Of a stretch of 64,000 nt of DNA, positions 42,848 through 51,202 are shown in pieces. The notes below the pieces were generated by a model. That model made no database searches. It was given only the letters and a program-made list of their open reading frames with translations, and was not told where the DNA came from. The translations under genes and the position numbers were made by a program. Position 1 is the first letter of the stretch. Each line of letters opens with the position of its first letter. The DNA comes from Hungatella sp. (GTDB lineage Bacteria > Bacillota > Clostridia > Lachnospirales > Lachnospiraceae). The DNA lies in the NCBI GenBank assembly GCA_009712635.1, contig WASS01000012.1, positions 1 through 64,000 on the forward strand. Reading direction: 5' to 3'.

Positions 42848-43369
42848 TTAAAAGAAAACAGCAGTAAGTATTGTTCCTAAAAACATACAGAATCCTAACG
42901 GAATTACTGCGTCGTACCCATCCCGGGCGGAACTATAATAAGCTGTAATTTTTTTTGTCTGAATCAATGACCTGATATAGGTCAGAAAGTAAGAAAACCG
43001 CTGAAAGGTACAGCCTTTCACAGTCATTAGAACCAGGGACCAGAATGCCCCTATTAAGAAACCTCCGGCAACTGCTGCAAAACCGTTGCCATAACCCAGA
43101 TAACCGAATATCAAAGCAATGATTTTAATATCACCGGCTCCAATCATACGAAATCGAAACAAAAGAAAAAACAACGCTGTTACTGCTAAGAAACGGCTTA
43201 AAAAGAAGATTGCTCCCCATAGTACTGCCTGATTCCCTGCCTCCCAGCCAAATAAAATAACTCCCGCTGCCACACCAATCAGCACCAGCCTGTTGGGTAT
43301 TCTGTGCTCTTTTACATCAAAATAAGAACCGGCTGCCAGAATAAAAAATAATACCTCAAATTTTACAAT
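42848..43369 (-). CDS. A24 family prepilin peptidase with AUU start
   Basis: A 173-residue membrane aspartyl protease that cleaves prepilins. The catalytic aspartates are Asp18 in SYFDVKEHRIPN and Asp80 in GAGDIKIIA. The first lies upstream of the first GTG (43285). Between that GTG and the previous stop there is no ATG, GTG or TTG in frame. The best start is ATT at 43369, with AAAGGGG five bases before it. About five membrane segments follow. It opens the Tad operon, about 120 bases after its promoter. Confidence 0.8.
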   Translation of the reverse strand: MVKFEVLFFILAAGSYFDVKEHRIPNRLVLIGVAAGVILFGWEAGNQAVLWGAIFFLSRFLAVTALFFLLFRFRMIGAGDIKIIALIFGYLGYGNGFAAVAGGFLIGAFWSLVLMTVKGCTFQRFSYFLTYIRSLIQTKKITAYYSSARDGYDAVIPLGFCMFLGTILTAVFF

Positions 43370-43460
43370 ATCATCCCCTTTATTTAAACTATAAATCTGG
43401 AAATAGTGCCGGAATATCGGCCTTGAACGACAAAATAAAGAAATTCATTGATGATGAGAA

Positions 43461-43487
43461 AGTCCGTATACAGAACTATGCGGGACT
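43461..43487 (-). promoter_or_regulatory. Hairpin in the 5' leader of the Tad operon
   Basis: AGTCC and GGACT plus an inner GTATA/TATGC helix form a 10-bp stem with one bulged base and a six-base loop. It lies just after the expected transcription start of the Tad operon. It could stabilise the mRNA or bind a regulator; no terminator T run follows. Confidence 0.4.
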
Positions 43488-43495
43488 CTGACTTT

Positions 43496-43524
43496 ATTAT
43501 GCACAAGATAAATACAAAAGTCAA
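43496..43524 (-). promoter_or_regulatory. Promoter of the Tad pilus operon
   Basis: The minus strand has TTGACT (43519-43524), a 17-base spacer and CATAAT (43496-43501). It is the only good promoter seen upstream of the A24-TadZ-CpaF chain. The rest of 43370-43650 is AT-rich and holds only this promoter and the leader hairpin. Confidence 0.8.
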
Positions 43525-43650
43525 CAGCTTTTTACATTTTTTATAAAAGCACTTAAACAGGTGTATGTAACACGAATGGTGTTTTATTGTTATATTTTAC
43601 AATATTTTATCATTTTTTTATTTTATATAAGTGATTTTACACAATATCAG

Positions 43651-43679
43651 TTGACCTTTTTCTCCCTTGGTGTTACTAT
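43651..43679 (+). promoter_or_regulatory. Promoter of the ArsR-DUF2508-glgB group
   Basis: TTGACC (43651-43656), a 17-base spacer and TACTAT (43674-43679) lie about 40 bases before the GTG start. A TATAAT three bases downstream gives a 20-base spacer and is less likely. Confidence 0.55.
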
Positions 43680-43719
43680 AATATTAGTTTACTATTTTAA
43701 ACCAAAGGAGATGTTTCAG

Positions 43720-44055
43720 GTGGCAAATAGCGAATTTTCTGAGCTTTTTAAAAGCTGCATGCCGCTTTTTATTGCATTGGGAGACGAGGTCCGGCTAACA
43801 ATTATTGAAGTTCTGGCCAGTACGGATTCGTTTCAGACAAATGTCCGGGGAATGAACGTGAACGAGATCACGGATCAGACAAACTTATCCCGGCCGGCCA
43901 TATCTCATCATTTAAAGATTCTCAAGGAAGCAGGACTGGTGTCTGCCAGACAGGAAGGAACTGCTAATTATTACTTTCTTACCTTTGGAGAAAGCACAAG
44001 AAAGCTATGTACTCTTGGGCAGTATCTCCAGAATTTTATGGATCCAGTCCAATAA
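43720..44055 (+). CDS. ArsR/SmtB family transcriptional regulator
   Basis: A 111-residue winged-helix regulator. The recognition region reads LSRPAISHHLKILKEAGLVSARQEG near residues 63-87, preceded by ALGDEVRLTIIEVL. Metal-binding cysteines of classical ArsR are absent, so it may be a non-metal member. The GTG at 43720 has AAAGGAG nine bases upstream; an ATG at 43711 abuts that site, and the reading frame further up is not protein-like. Confidence 0.85.
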   Translation: MANSEFSELFKSCMPLFIALGDEVRLTIIEVLASTDSFQTNVRGMNVNEITDQTNLSRPAISHHLKILKEAGLVSARQEGTANYYFLTFGESTRKLCTLGQYLQNFMDPVQ

Positions 44056-44078
44056 ATTTATGGAGATTCAGGCAATAG

Positions 44079-44372
44079 ATGAATAAAGTTCCAATTTCCA
44101 GATATACTGAAATTGATAGGTACCTCGTTAATTTGTTATCTGGAGATGATCGTATGAAAAATTTATTGTTAGGAAATCACTTTTCCCTTACGGAAGAGGA
44201 ACGGAATTTACGCAAAGAAATCGAACGTTCCAAAACCGCCATTGATGCAGCAAGAAATCATTTTGAACAGGTCGTCGACCCGACATTAATTGACTGTTAC
44301 ATTTACGAGCTTAATGCCGCACAGCTACGTTACCAGTTTCTTTTGCGTCGTTTTAAAAGCCGTGAAGTATAG
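44079..44372 (+). CDS. DUF2508 (YaaL-like) protein
   Basis: A small helical cytosolic protein of unknown function. The pattern KEIERSKTAIDAARNHFEQV, then DPTLIDCYIYELNAAQLRYQFLLRRFK, is that of DUF2508. In Bacillus the yaaL gene follows recR; here it has moved away from recR. The ATG at 44079 gives 97 residues. An ATG at 44154 has GGAG eight bases upstream and gives 72 residues, close to the length of YaaL, so the shorter form is quite possible. Confidence 0.8.
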   Translation: MNKVPISRYTEIDRYLVNLLSGDDRMKNLLLGNHFSLTEEERNLRKEIERSKTAIDAARNHFEQVVDPTLIDCYIYELNAAQLRYQFLLRRFKSREV

Positions 44373-44459
44373 TCAGACAAAAACCCGCTTTAATACGTAA
44401 CCTGTTGCAAACGCTGCTTCTGCCTGTGGAATCGTGTACCAAAATGGAGGGGTGAGCAA

Positions 44460-46370
44460 ATGGAAGATTTAACAAATGAATTGGAAACAGGTTTTATTAC
44501 TGAGCTTGACCGGTATTTGTACAACAACGGCCGGCATTACGAAATTTATGAAAAACTGGGCGCTCATCCAAAAACATGCGACGGAAAACAGGGAATGTAT
44601 TTTGCTGTTTGGGCACCTCATGCCAGTCAGGTCGGTGTAGTGGGAGATTTCAACGGTTGGAACCCCGACTTAAATCCTATGGTTCCCTTGGCCGACTCCG
44701 GGATTTGGGAAGTATTTGTACCAGGAGTCGGTCTGGGACAGTTATACAAATATTCTGTGACCACACGCAGCGGAAAGATTCTTTTTAAAGCGGATCCCTA
44801 TGCATTTTATGCAGAGTTTCGCCCACAGACCGCTTCTATTACTGCAGATTTATCTGTATATTCGTGGAATGATCTGGAATGGGTTGAAAAAAGGGAAAGA
44901 CAGGATCCATTATCAGGGCCATTAAGCATTTATGAGGTCCATTTAGGATCCTGGAAAAGAAAAAACCGAGAGGATAAAGAAGGTTTTTATACATACAAAG
45001 AAGCTGCTCATGAACTGGCAGAATACATAAAAGGTATGGGTTATACCCACATAGAGCTGTTGGGTATTGCGGAACACCCCTACGACGGTTCCTGGGGCTA
45101 TCAGGTGACCGGTTATTATGCTCCTACCTCCCGGTACGGGACACCGGAAGAGTTCATGTACTTTGTTGATTACATGCATCAGAATGGAATTGGAGTCATA
45201 CTTGACTGGGTGCCTGCACATTTTCCAAAGGATGCCCATGGACTTTCCGAATTCGATGGAGAGGCCTGTTATGAATACGCAGATCCACGTAAGGGGGAAC
45301 ACCCTGACTGGGGAACCAAGGTTTTTGATTACAGTAAGTATGAGGTTGATAACTTCCTGATTGCCAATGCTCTCTACTGGGTAGAAAAGTATCATATTGA
45401 CGGGCTGCGGGTGGATGCTGTCGCTTCCATGCTGTATTTAGATTACGGAAGGTCCCAGGGTGAATGGGTGAAAAACTGTCTGGGCGGTAATGAAAACCTT
45501 GAGGCAATCGAGTTCTTTAAGCACTTAAACAGCGTCATGAAGGAACGTGGAAAAGGTGCTGTTGTAATTGCGGAAGAATCCACTGCCTGGCCAAAGGTTA
45601 CGGATAAGCCGGAAAATTCAGGTCTTGGTTTTACATTTAAGTGGAATATGGGCTGGATGCATGATTTTCTTGAGTACATGAAGCTGGATCCCTACTTCAG
45701 AAAATATAATCACCATAAAATGACCTTTGGAATTACATATTTTACCAGTGAAAAATATATACTTGTATTATCCCATGATGAAGTGGTTCATTTAAAAGGT
45801 TCCATGATTGGCAAAATGCCCGGACTTCTTGAGGATAAGTTTTCTAATTTAAAACTTGGTTATACCTTCATGCTTGGTCATCCAGGCAAGAAGTTGCTTT
45901 TTATGGGACAGGATTTCGGGCAGTTCCACGAGTGGGATGAAAAAGATTCCCTGGACTGGTATCTGGCCAAAGAACCTCTAGGGGAAGATCTTCAAAATTA
46001 TGTCAGAGATCTTCTTCACCTGTATCGTAAATTCCCTGCACTTTATGACAATGATTACGTCTGGGAAGGTTTTTCCTGGATAAATGCCAATGACAATGAG
46101 CATAGTATTTTCAGTTTTATAAGGCACAGTAAGGACACTCAGGGAAGCTTGCTGTTTGTTCTTAACTTTACTCCTGTAACCCGTCCTGAATACCGTGTGG
46201 GAGTGCCTAAATCAGGAAAATACACACTTGTGCTGGATACTTCTAACGGTCTGTATAAAAAAGCAAAAACAGCTCTGGTTTATAAATCTGAAAAGACTCC
46301 ATGGGATGGTCAGGATTATTCCATTGCTTATCCACTTCCGGCTTATGGAGCCGCCATATTTTGTTTCTGA
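44460..46370 (+). CDS. glgB: 1,4-alpha-glucan branching enzyme
   Basis: A 636-residue GH13 enzyme that makes alpha-1,6 branches in glycogen. A CBM48 domain (YFAVWAPHASQVGVVGDFNGW) precedes the catalytic barrel. Active-site motifs are DWVPAHFPKD, GLRVDAVASMLYLDY with the nucleophile Asp, VIAEESTAWP with the acid Glu, and LSHDEVVH. The C-terminal beta domain follows. Length matches the family. glgC and glgD lie 6 kb away on the other strand. GGAGG with a suitable gap precedes the ATG. Confidence 0.96.
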   Translation: MEDLTNELETGFITELDRYLYNNGRHYEIYEKLGAHPKTCDGKQGMYFAVWAPHASQVGVVGDFNGWNPDLNPMVPLADSGIWEVFVPGVGLGQLYKYSVTTRSGKILFKADPYAFYAEFRPQTASITADLSVYSWNDLEWVEKRERQDPLSGPLSIYEVHLGSWKRKNREDKEGFYTYKEAAHELAEYIKGMGYTHIELLGIAEHPYDGSWGYQVTGYYAPTSRYGTPEEFMYFVDYMHQNGIGVILDWVPAHFPKDAHGLSEFDGEACYEYADPRKGEHPDWGTKVFDYSKYEVDNFLIANALYWVEKYHIDGLRVDAVASMLYLDYGRSQGEWVKNCLGGNENLEAIEFFKHLNSVMKERGKGAVVIAEESTAWPKVTDKPENSGLGFTFKWNMGWMHDFLEYMKLDPYFRKYNHHKMTFGITYFTSEKYILVLSHDEVVHLKGSMIGKMPGLLEDKFSNLKLGYTFMLGHPGKKLLFMGQDFGQFHEWDEKDSLDWYLAKEPLGEDLQNYVRDLLHLYRKFPALYDNDYVWEGFSWINANDNEHSIFSFIRHSKDTQGSLLFVLNFTPVTRPEYRVGVPKSGKYTLVLDTSNGLYKKAKTALVYKSEKTPWDGQDYSIAYPLPAYGAAIFCF

Positions 46371-46499
46371 TTCACAAATTATTTGGTAATTTATTCTATA
46401 TATTTCTATAAATTGCTATACTTTTTCGGTATTTTGTAGTAAAATAAACGTATAAAATTACTTAATATGCTAGACTCAAAGATGGAAGGAGAGGTTTAT

Positions 46500-47249
46500 A
46501 TGGCAGCAGAATTAATCGCTACAACAGCAACAAAAAAGGTCTTTCACGATGGTGAAAAGGCAATTAAGGTTTTCAACGCTGAGTTTCCAAAGGCTGAAGT
46601 TTTAAACGAAGCACTGATCAGCGCCAGAGTAGAAGAAATTGGCGGCGTTAATGTTCCAAGGGTACTGGAAGTCGGTGTTTTTGATAATCAGTGGTCCATT
46701 ACCTTTGATTTTATTGAAGGCAAAACCCTCCAGCAGCTTATGGATGAAAATCCGGAAAAACTGCCTGAATATATGGAACAGATGGTAAATCTTCATCTGA
46801 ATGTCATGTCTAAGCATTGTCCCCATTTAAATAAGCTGAAGGATAAAATATCCAAGCAGATCCAGGACATTGAAGAGCTTGGTGACGTAACAAGATATGA
46901 CATGCGCACTCAGCTTGACAGCATGCCAAAGCATACAAAACTCTGCCATGGCGATTTTAACCCCTCCAATATCATTGTAAAGGAAGACGGCACCATGTTT
47001 GTTCTGGACTGGGTTCATGCCACTCAGGGCAATGCCAGTGCAGATGTAGCAAGAACCTATCTGCTGTTCTGTCTGCAGGACCAGAATAAGGCAGATATGT
47101 ATATGAACCTGTTCTGTAAGAAGACCGGAACCGCGAAAAAGTATGTTCAGTCATGGCTTCCCATTGTTGCCGCTGCACAGCTTTCCAAGAAACGGCCGGA
47201 AGAAGCAGAGCTTCTGAATAAATGGGCCGGAGTTTGTGATTACCAGTAA
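46500..47249 (+). CDS. APH/choline kinase-like phosphotransferase
   Basis: A 249-residue small-molecule kinase-fold protein. HGDFNPSNIIV near residue 157 is the catalytic Brenner motif, and FVLDWVHATQGN carries the metal-binding Asp. The N-terminal lobe has the ATP lysine in KAIKVF. Substrate unknown: aminoglycoside, choline, homoserine and sugar kinases share this fold. The ATG at 46500 has AAGGAGAGG upstream; an earlier in-frame ATG is unsupported. Confidence 0.85.
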   Translation: MAAELIATTATKKVFHDGEKAIKVFNAEFPKAEVLNEALISARVEEIGGVNVPRVLEVGVFDNQWSITFDFIEGKTLQQLMDENPEKLPEYMEQMVNLHLNVMSKHCPHLNKLKDKISKQIQDIEELGDVTRYDMRTQLDSMPKHTKLCHGDFNPSNIIVKEDGTMFVLDWVHATQGNASADVARTYLLFCLQDQNKADMYMNLFCKKTGTAKKYVQSWLPIVAAAQLSKKRPEEAELLNKWAGVCDYQ

Positions 47250-47259
47250 AAGACAGGAA

Positions 47260-47291
47260 AAGGGAACGGAATTTGTTTCATCCGTTCCCTT
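47260..47291. terminator. Terminator hairpin between convergent genes
   Basis: AAGGGAACGGA and TCCGTTCCCTT form an 11-bp perfect stem between the phosphotransferase and the ABC exporter. T runs are weak on both strands. Confidence 0.65.
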
Positions 47292-47292
47292 A

Positions 47293-49050
47293 TTAAGAAT
47301 CATATTGAGCCATGACCATTTCATAATATCTGCCCCGTTTTTCCATTAAACTCTGATGAGTCCCCTGTTCTGCAACTCCCCCCTGATAAATAACCGCTAT
47401 CAGATCTGCATCCTGAATGGTAGATAGACGGTGTGCAATAACAAAACAGGTTTTTCCTGCCATCAGGCGGCGCATGGCCTGCTGAATCCGAATTTCAGTT
47501 CTCGTGTCCACATTTGATGTTGCTTCATCCAGAATTAGTATTTTACTATCAAGCAGCATGGCTCTTGCTATGGTTAAAAGCTGCTTCTGACCCTTAGATA
47601 TATTTGTTCCGTCTTCTTTTAAGATGGTATTATAACCTTCCGGCAGTTGTTCAATAAAGGAATGAATCCGTGCATCTTTTGCCGCTTTTACCACTTCATC
47701 CAAAGTCGCATCTTCTTTTCCATAAGCCAGGTTCTCATAGATCGTTCCCTGAAACAGCCATGTTTCCTGTAATACCATTGCAAATGCCTTCCTCAGACTT
47801 TTCCTGGTCAGATCTCTTATATCCATACCATCAATGGTAATTTTACCGCCATCCACATCATAAAAGCGCATTAACAGATTTATAATTGTTGTTTTACCTG
47901 CTCCAGTGGGACCTACAATCGCAATCATCTTTCCAGGTTCTGCTTTTAAAGATAGATTCTGCAATATAGGTTTTCCAGTCTCATATCCAAAATCCACATG
48001 AGAGAATTCAACACAGCCTTTGACTGATTGTTTTAAATCAGAAATTACCACCGCATCTTTTCTGTCTTCCTGCTCCGGAATTTCATCCATAAGCTTAAAC
48101 ACCCGCTCTGCCGCAGCAAGGGCAGACTGAAGATCGTTCATAATATTTGCAGCCTCATTAATAGGACCGGAGAATTTTCTGGAATAGAGTACAAACGAGG
48201 AGATCTGGCCCACTGACATGGCACCTGTCAGATAAAGGAATGCACCAAATACGCTGATTAAGGTCAGGGACAGATTGTTAATAAAATTGACCATTGGACC
48301 TGTCATGCTTCCATAATATTCTGATTTATAATAACTTTCCACTGCCTCTTTATTTTTAAAAGAAAATTTACGGATTACCTCTTCTTCCTCGCAATAGGCT
48401 TTAATACTTTTCTGACCAGTAACCGTTTCTTCCACAAATCCATTGAGCGCTCCAAGACTTCTGGCCCGCTCACGAAACAGAGGCCTTGTTCGGCTTGTAA
48501 TAAATCTGGTCATCAGACCTGATAAGGGCACCGTTATTACAAATACCAACACGAGTTTTGGCGATATGATCACCATCATATATAGAGCCCCCACAACCGT
48601 AACCAATGTGGTAAGAATCTGAATTAAGTCACTGGACAGCGATTCATTTACCGTATCAATATCATAAGAAATACGGCTTATAATATCTCCTGTCTGATGG
48701 GTATCATAATAACCGGCTGGCAGGTAAAGCATTCGGTCAAACACATCCTTACGCATCTGATATACTACCTTTCGGCTGATTGTAATCATCAATACAGACA
48801 GGATATAGGACAGGATGGAAGATACCAGATAAAACATTGCCATAAGACCTGCGTATTGAAATACGCGGGAAAAATTTACACTTCCTTTGCCAGGTTCTAT
48901 GGCATCAACAGCGTAACCGGAAAGCAATGGTCCCAGTAATGCCAGCAGATTGCTTCCTATTGTCATAACAAAGGCAAGAAGAAGTAAAAACCGGTATTTC
49001 ATCAGATAAGGTATCAAACGTTTTATTGTGTTTTTTTGTGAGTCCTTCAT
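47293..49050 (-). CDS. Heterodimeric ABC exporter subunit with catalytic glutamate
   Basis: A 585-residue fused permease-ATPase. Six membrane segments occupy residues 1-320. Walker A is GPTGAGKTT, Walker B is ILILDEATSNVD with the catalytic Glu, and the switch His is in IAHRLS. The signature is NISKGQKQ, not LSGGQ. With the next gene it forms an asymmetric pair in which one ATP site is degenerate, as in BmrCD and TM287/288. Likely a multidrug or lipid exporter; substrate unknown. Its GTG/ATG start overlaps the upstream subunit by 4 bases. Confidence 0.9.
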   Translation of the reverse strand: MKDSQKNTIKRLIPYLMKYRFLLLLAFVMTIGSNLLALLGPLLSGYAVDAIEPGKGSVNFSRVFQYAGLMAMFYLVSSILSYILSVLMITISRKVVYQMRKDVFDRMLYLPAGYYDTHQTGDIISRISYDIDTVNESLSSDLIQILTTLVTVVGALYMMVIISPKLVLVFVITVPLSGLMTRFITSRTRPLFRERARSLGALNGFVEETVTGQKSIKAYCEEEEVIRKFSFKNKEAVESYYKSEYYGSMTGPMVNFINNLSLTLISVFGAFLYLTGAMSVGQISSFVLYSRKFSGPINEAANIMNDLQSALAAAERVFKLMDEIPEQEDRKDAVVISDLKQSVKGCVEFSHVDFGYETGKPILQNLSLKAEPGKMIAIVGPTGAGKTTIINLLMRFYDVDGGKITIDGMDIRDLTRKSLRKAFAMVLQETWLFQGTIYENLAYGKEDATLDEVVKAAKDARIHSFIEQLPEGYNTILKEDGTNISKGQKQLLTIARAMLLDSKILILDEATSNVDTRTEIRIQQAMRRLMAGKTCFVIAHRLSTIQDADLIAVIYQGGVAEQGTHQSLMEKRGRYYEMVMAQYDS

Positions 49051-50774
49051 ACGTTTCCTCCAGCTCCCATCTGAGAAATGACTATTTCCCGATAGCCTTC
49101 ACAGGTTTTCATCAATTCTTCATGAGTGCCCTGCCCAATAACAGCCCCCTCATCCAGTACCAGAATATGATCTAAATTCATAACAGAGCTAACCCTCTGG
49201 GCAATCAGGATACAGGTAGTGCGGGAAAAGTTTTCCTTTAGTTCTCTCCTTAGCTGTGAATCTGTTTTATAGTCCAGAGCACTAGAAGAATCATCAAGTA
49301 CTAAAATTTCAGGATGAGCCGCAAGGGCTCTTGCTATAAGAATTCGCTGCTTCTGACCTCCGCTTAAATTGGCACCCCGGATATTTAAGGATTCTAAAAT
49401 GCCCCCTTTTTCTCCGATAAAATCAAGCGCCTTGGCATAACCGGCTGCATCAACTGCTTCCTTCTCAGAAATATTACGCCCCATTCGTATATTTTCCAAT
49501 ATAGAATCTTCAAATATCACATCATTCTGAAATACAGTTCCAAACCTGGACCGTAAATCTTTAAGACTCATAGCTCGGATATCCCGCCCATTGATACGGA
49601 TTGTACCTTCATCCGGATCGTAATATCTCATAAGAAGATTAACAACTGTAGATTTTCCCGATCCTGTTGCACCTATAATACCCAGTGTTTCTCCTTTTTC
49701 CATTTGAAACGAGATATCCCTTAAATGATTACCAGTACCATCATAAGAAAAGGATACATGATCGAATTCCAGAAATGAAATTTCTTTTTCCTTCTCCTTT
49801 GATACACATGCCAATTGAAAAGAGATCTCATCTTCACCTTTAAGAACTCTGTCAATCCGCTCTGCTGACGCGGCTGCCTTTGATACAATAACAAACATTC
49901 TGGAAATAGACATGAGCGCATTTAAAATTATTGTAAAGTAAGTCATAAATGCCAATATGGTGCCGACTTTGGATAGACCCTCATTAACACGGTATGCACC
50001 TGCAATTACAACACACACCAGCCCCATATTGAGAAACAGGTTCATGACCGGGTTTATTATGGCTGTTGTAACGGTAGCACGTTTTTCCCAATCCACTACC
50101 TCACGATTATGTTGATTGAACCGTTCCTGTTCAAAGTTTTCTTTGGAAAGGGCTTTAATGACACGGATTCCAGCTATGTCCTCCCTAATCAGACGCACAA
50201 ATCCATCCACCTTTTCCTGCAGCTGGGTAAACTGAGGAATACTCTTACCTGAAACACCAATGACCACTGCTGTCAGAAGGGGAAGAACCCCTAAAAGGAT
50301 ACAGGCTAAAACAGGATCCAGTAAAAAAGTCATTATAATTCCGCCCACCAGTAAGATTGGGGATCGTACTCCAAGTCTCTGAATTCTTCCGATCATCTGG
50401 TGCACATTATAAGTATCACTGGTAAGTCTGGAGATCAGGGAGGGTCTTGTTATTTCATCAACCTGCCTGTTTGAAAGAATCATTACCTTGCGAAATAAAT
50501 CCTCCCGTATGGTAAAAATCGAGTCACTCGCCACTCTTGATGCCATGCGGTTTGCAATAATGCTTAATGTCACTGCCAGAACAGAGCATACCAGCATGAA
50601 GATTCCCCACAGAAAAATTTCTTCCTTTTTTCCTGCCGGAATGACCACATCAATCATTCGGGCCAGTGTCCAGGGGAGAAAAAGATCCATCAGCGTACCT
50701 GAAAATTTAATGAAAAAGCCCACAGTCATCCGAAGATAATAGGGCTTTAAATAATACGTTATAATTCGTTTCAT
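49047..50774 (-). CDS. Heterodimeric ABC exporter subunit with degenerate ATP site
   Basis: A 575-residue permease-ATPase, partner of the subunit at 47293. Walker A is GATGSGKST and the signature LSGGQKQR is canonical. Walker B reads LVLDDSSSALD, with Asp in place of the catalytic Glu, and the switch His is Gln in LIAQRVSS. Together with the ISKGQ signature of the partner this makes one non-hydrolytic site. It overlaps the DUF3783 gene by 4 bases. Confidence 0.9.
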   Translation of the reverse strand: MKRIITYYLKPYYLRMTVGFFIKFSGTLMDLFLPWTLARMIDVVIPAGKKEEIFLWGIFMLVCSVLAVTLSIIANRMASRVASDSIFTIREDLFRKVMILSNRQVDEITRPSLISRLTSDTYNVHQMIGRIQRLGVRSPILLVGGIIMTFLLDPVLACILLGVLPLLTAVVIGVSGKSIPQFTQLQEKVDGFVRLIREDIAGIRVIKALSKENFEQERFNQHNREVVDWEKRATVTTAIINPVMNLFLNMGLVCVVIAGAYRVNEGLSKVGTILAFMTYFTIILNALMSISRMFVIVSKAAASAERIDRVLKGEDEISFQLACVSKEKEKEISFLEFDHVSFSYDGTGNHLRDISFQMEKGETLGIIGATGSGKSTVVNLLMRYYDPDEGTIRINGRDIRAMSLKDLRSRFGTVFQNDVIFEDSILENIRMGRNISEKEAVDAAGYAKALDFIGEKGGILESLNIRGANLSGGQKQRILIARALAAHPEILVLDDSSSALDYKTDSQLRRELKENFSRTTCILIAQRVSSVMNLDHILVLDEGAVIGQGTHEELMKTCEGYREIVISQMGAGGNV

Positions 50775-51181
50775 GACTCTTCTTTGCCAGACATAGTCTC
50801 ATGCTCTTTTTTCAGTTCCTGATATAATTCGTAGAAACTCCATTTTGAATTGGTATCTGTTATCACAGCCTTTAAAGCTATTTTCGATACTCCGGAACGC
50901 CTTAAATTCATTAACAGTTCATCAATTTTTCTGCTGGAAAAATTCTTCATTACCAGAACCTCTTCCTCCACCATCGGATATTCACCTGATGGCTGTTCTT
51001 CAAAACCCTCAATACCAGCCAGATAACCGATCGTCTGACCTGTCTGGTCTGGTGTAATATTTTTAATGCGGATTCCCATTCGTACCAAAACTGCCTTTAA
51101 CCTGGCAATTCTTGAATCATTCCCCTTCTGAATATCCTTTTCCGGACAATAATACAATACCATTTCTTTCTTTACTGACAT
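50771..51181 (-). CDS. DUF3783 protein coupled to the ABC exporter
   Basis: A 136-residue soluble protein, mixed alpha/beta, of unknown function. The pattern EEEVLVMKNFSSRKIDELLMNLRRSGV with a C-terminal WSFYELYQELKKEHE is that of DUF3783. AGGAGGAGA precedes the ATG. Its stop overlaps the exporter start by 4 bases, so the three genes are probably translated together. A regulatory or adaptor role is possible but unproven. Confidence 0.78.
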   Translation of the reverse strand: MSVKKEMVLYYCPEKDIQKGNDSRIARLKAVLVRMGIRIKNITPDQTGQTIGYLAGIEGFEEQPSGEYPMVEEEVLVMKNFSSRKIDELLMNLRRSGVSKIALKAVITDTNSKWSFYELYQELKKEHETMSGKEES

Positions 51182-51202
51182 TTCGTCTCCTCCTGCTGCT
51201 GT

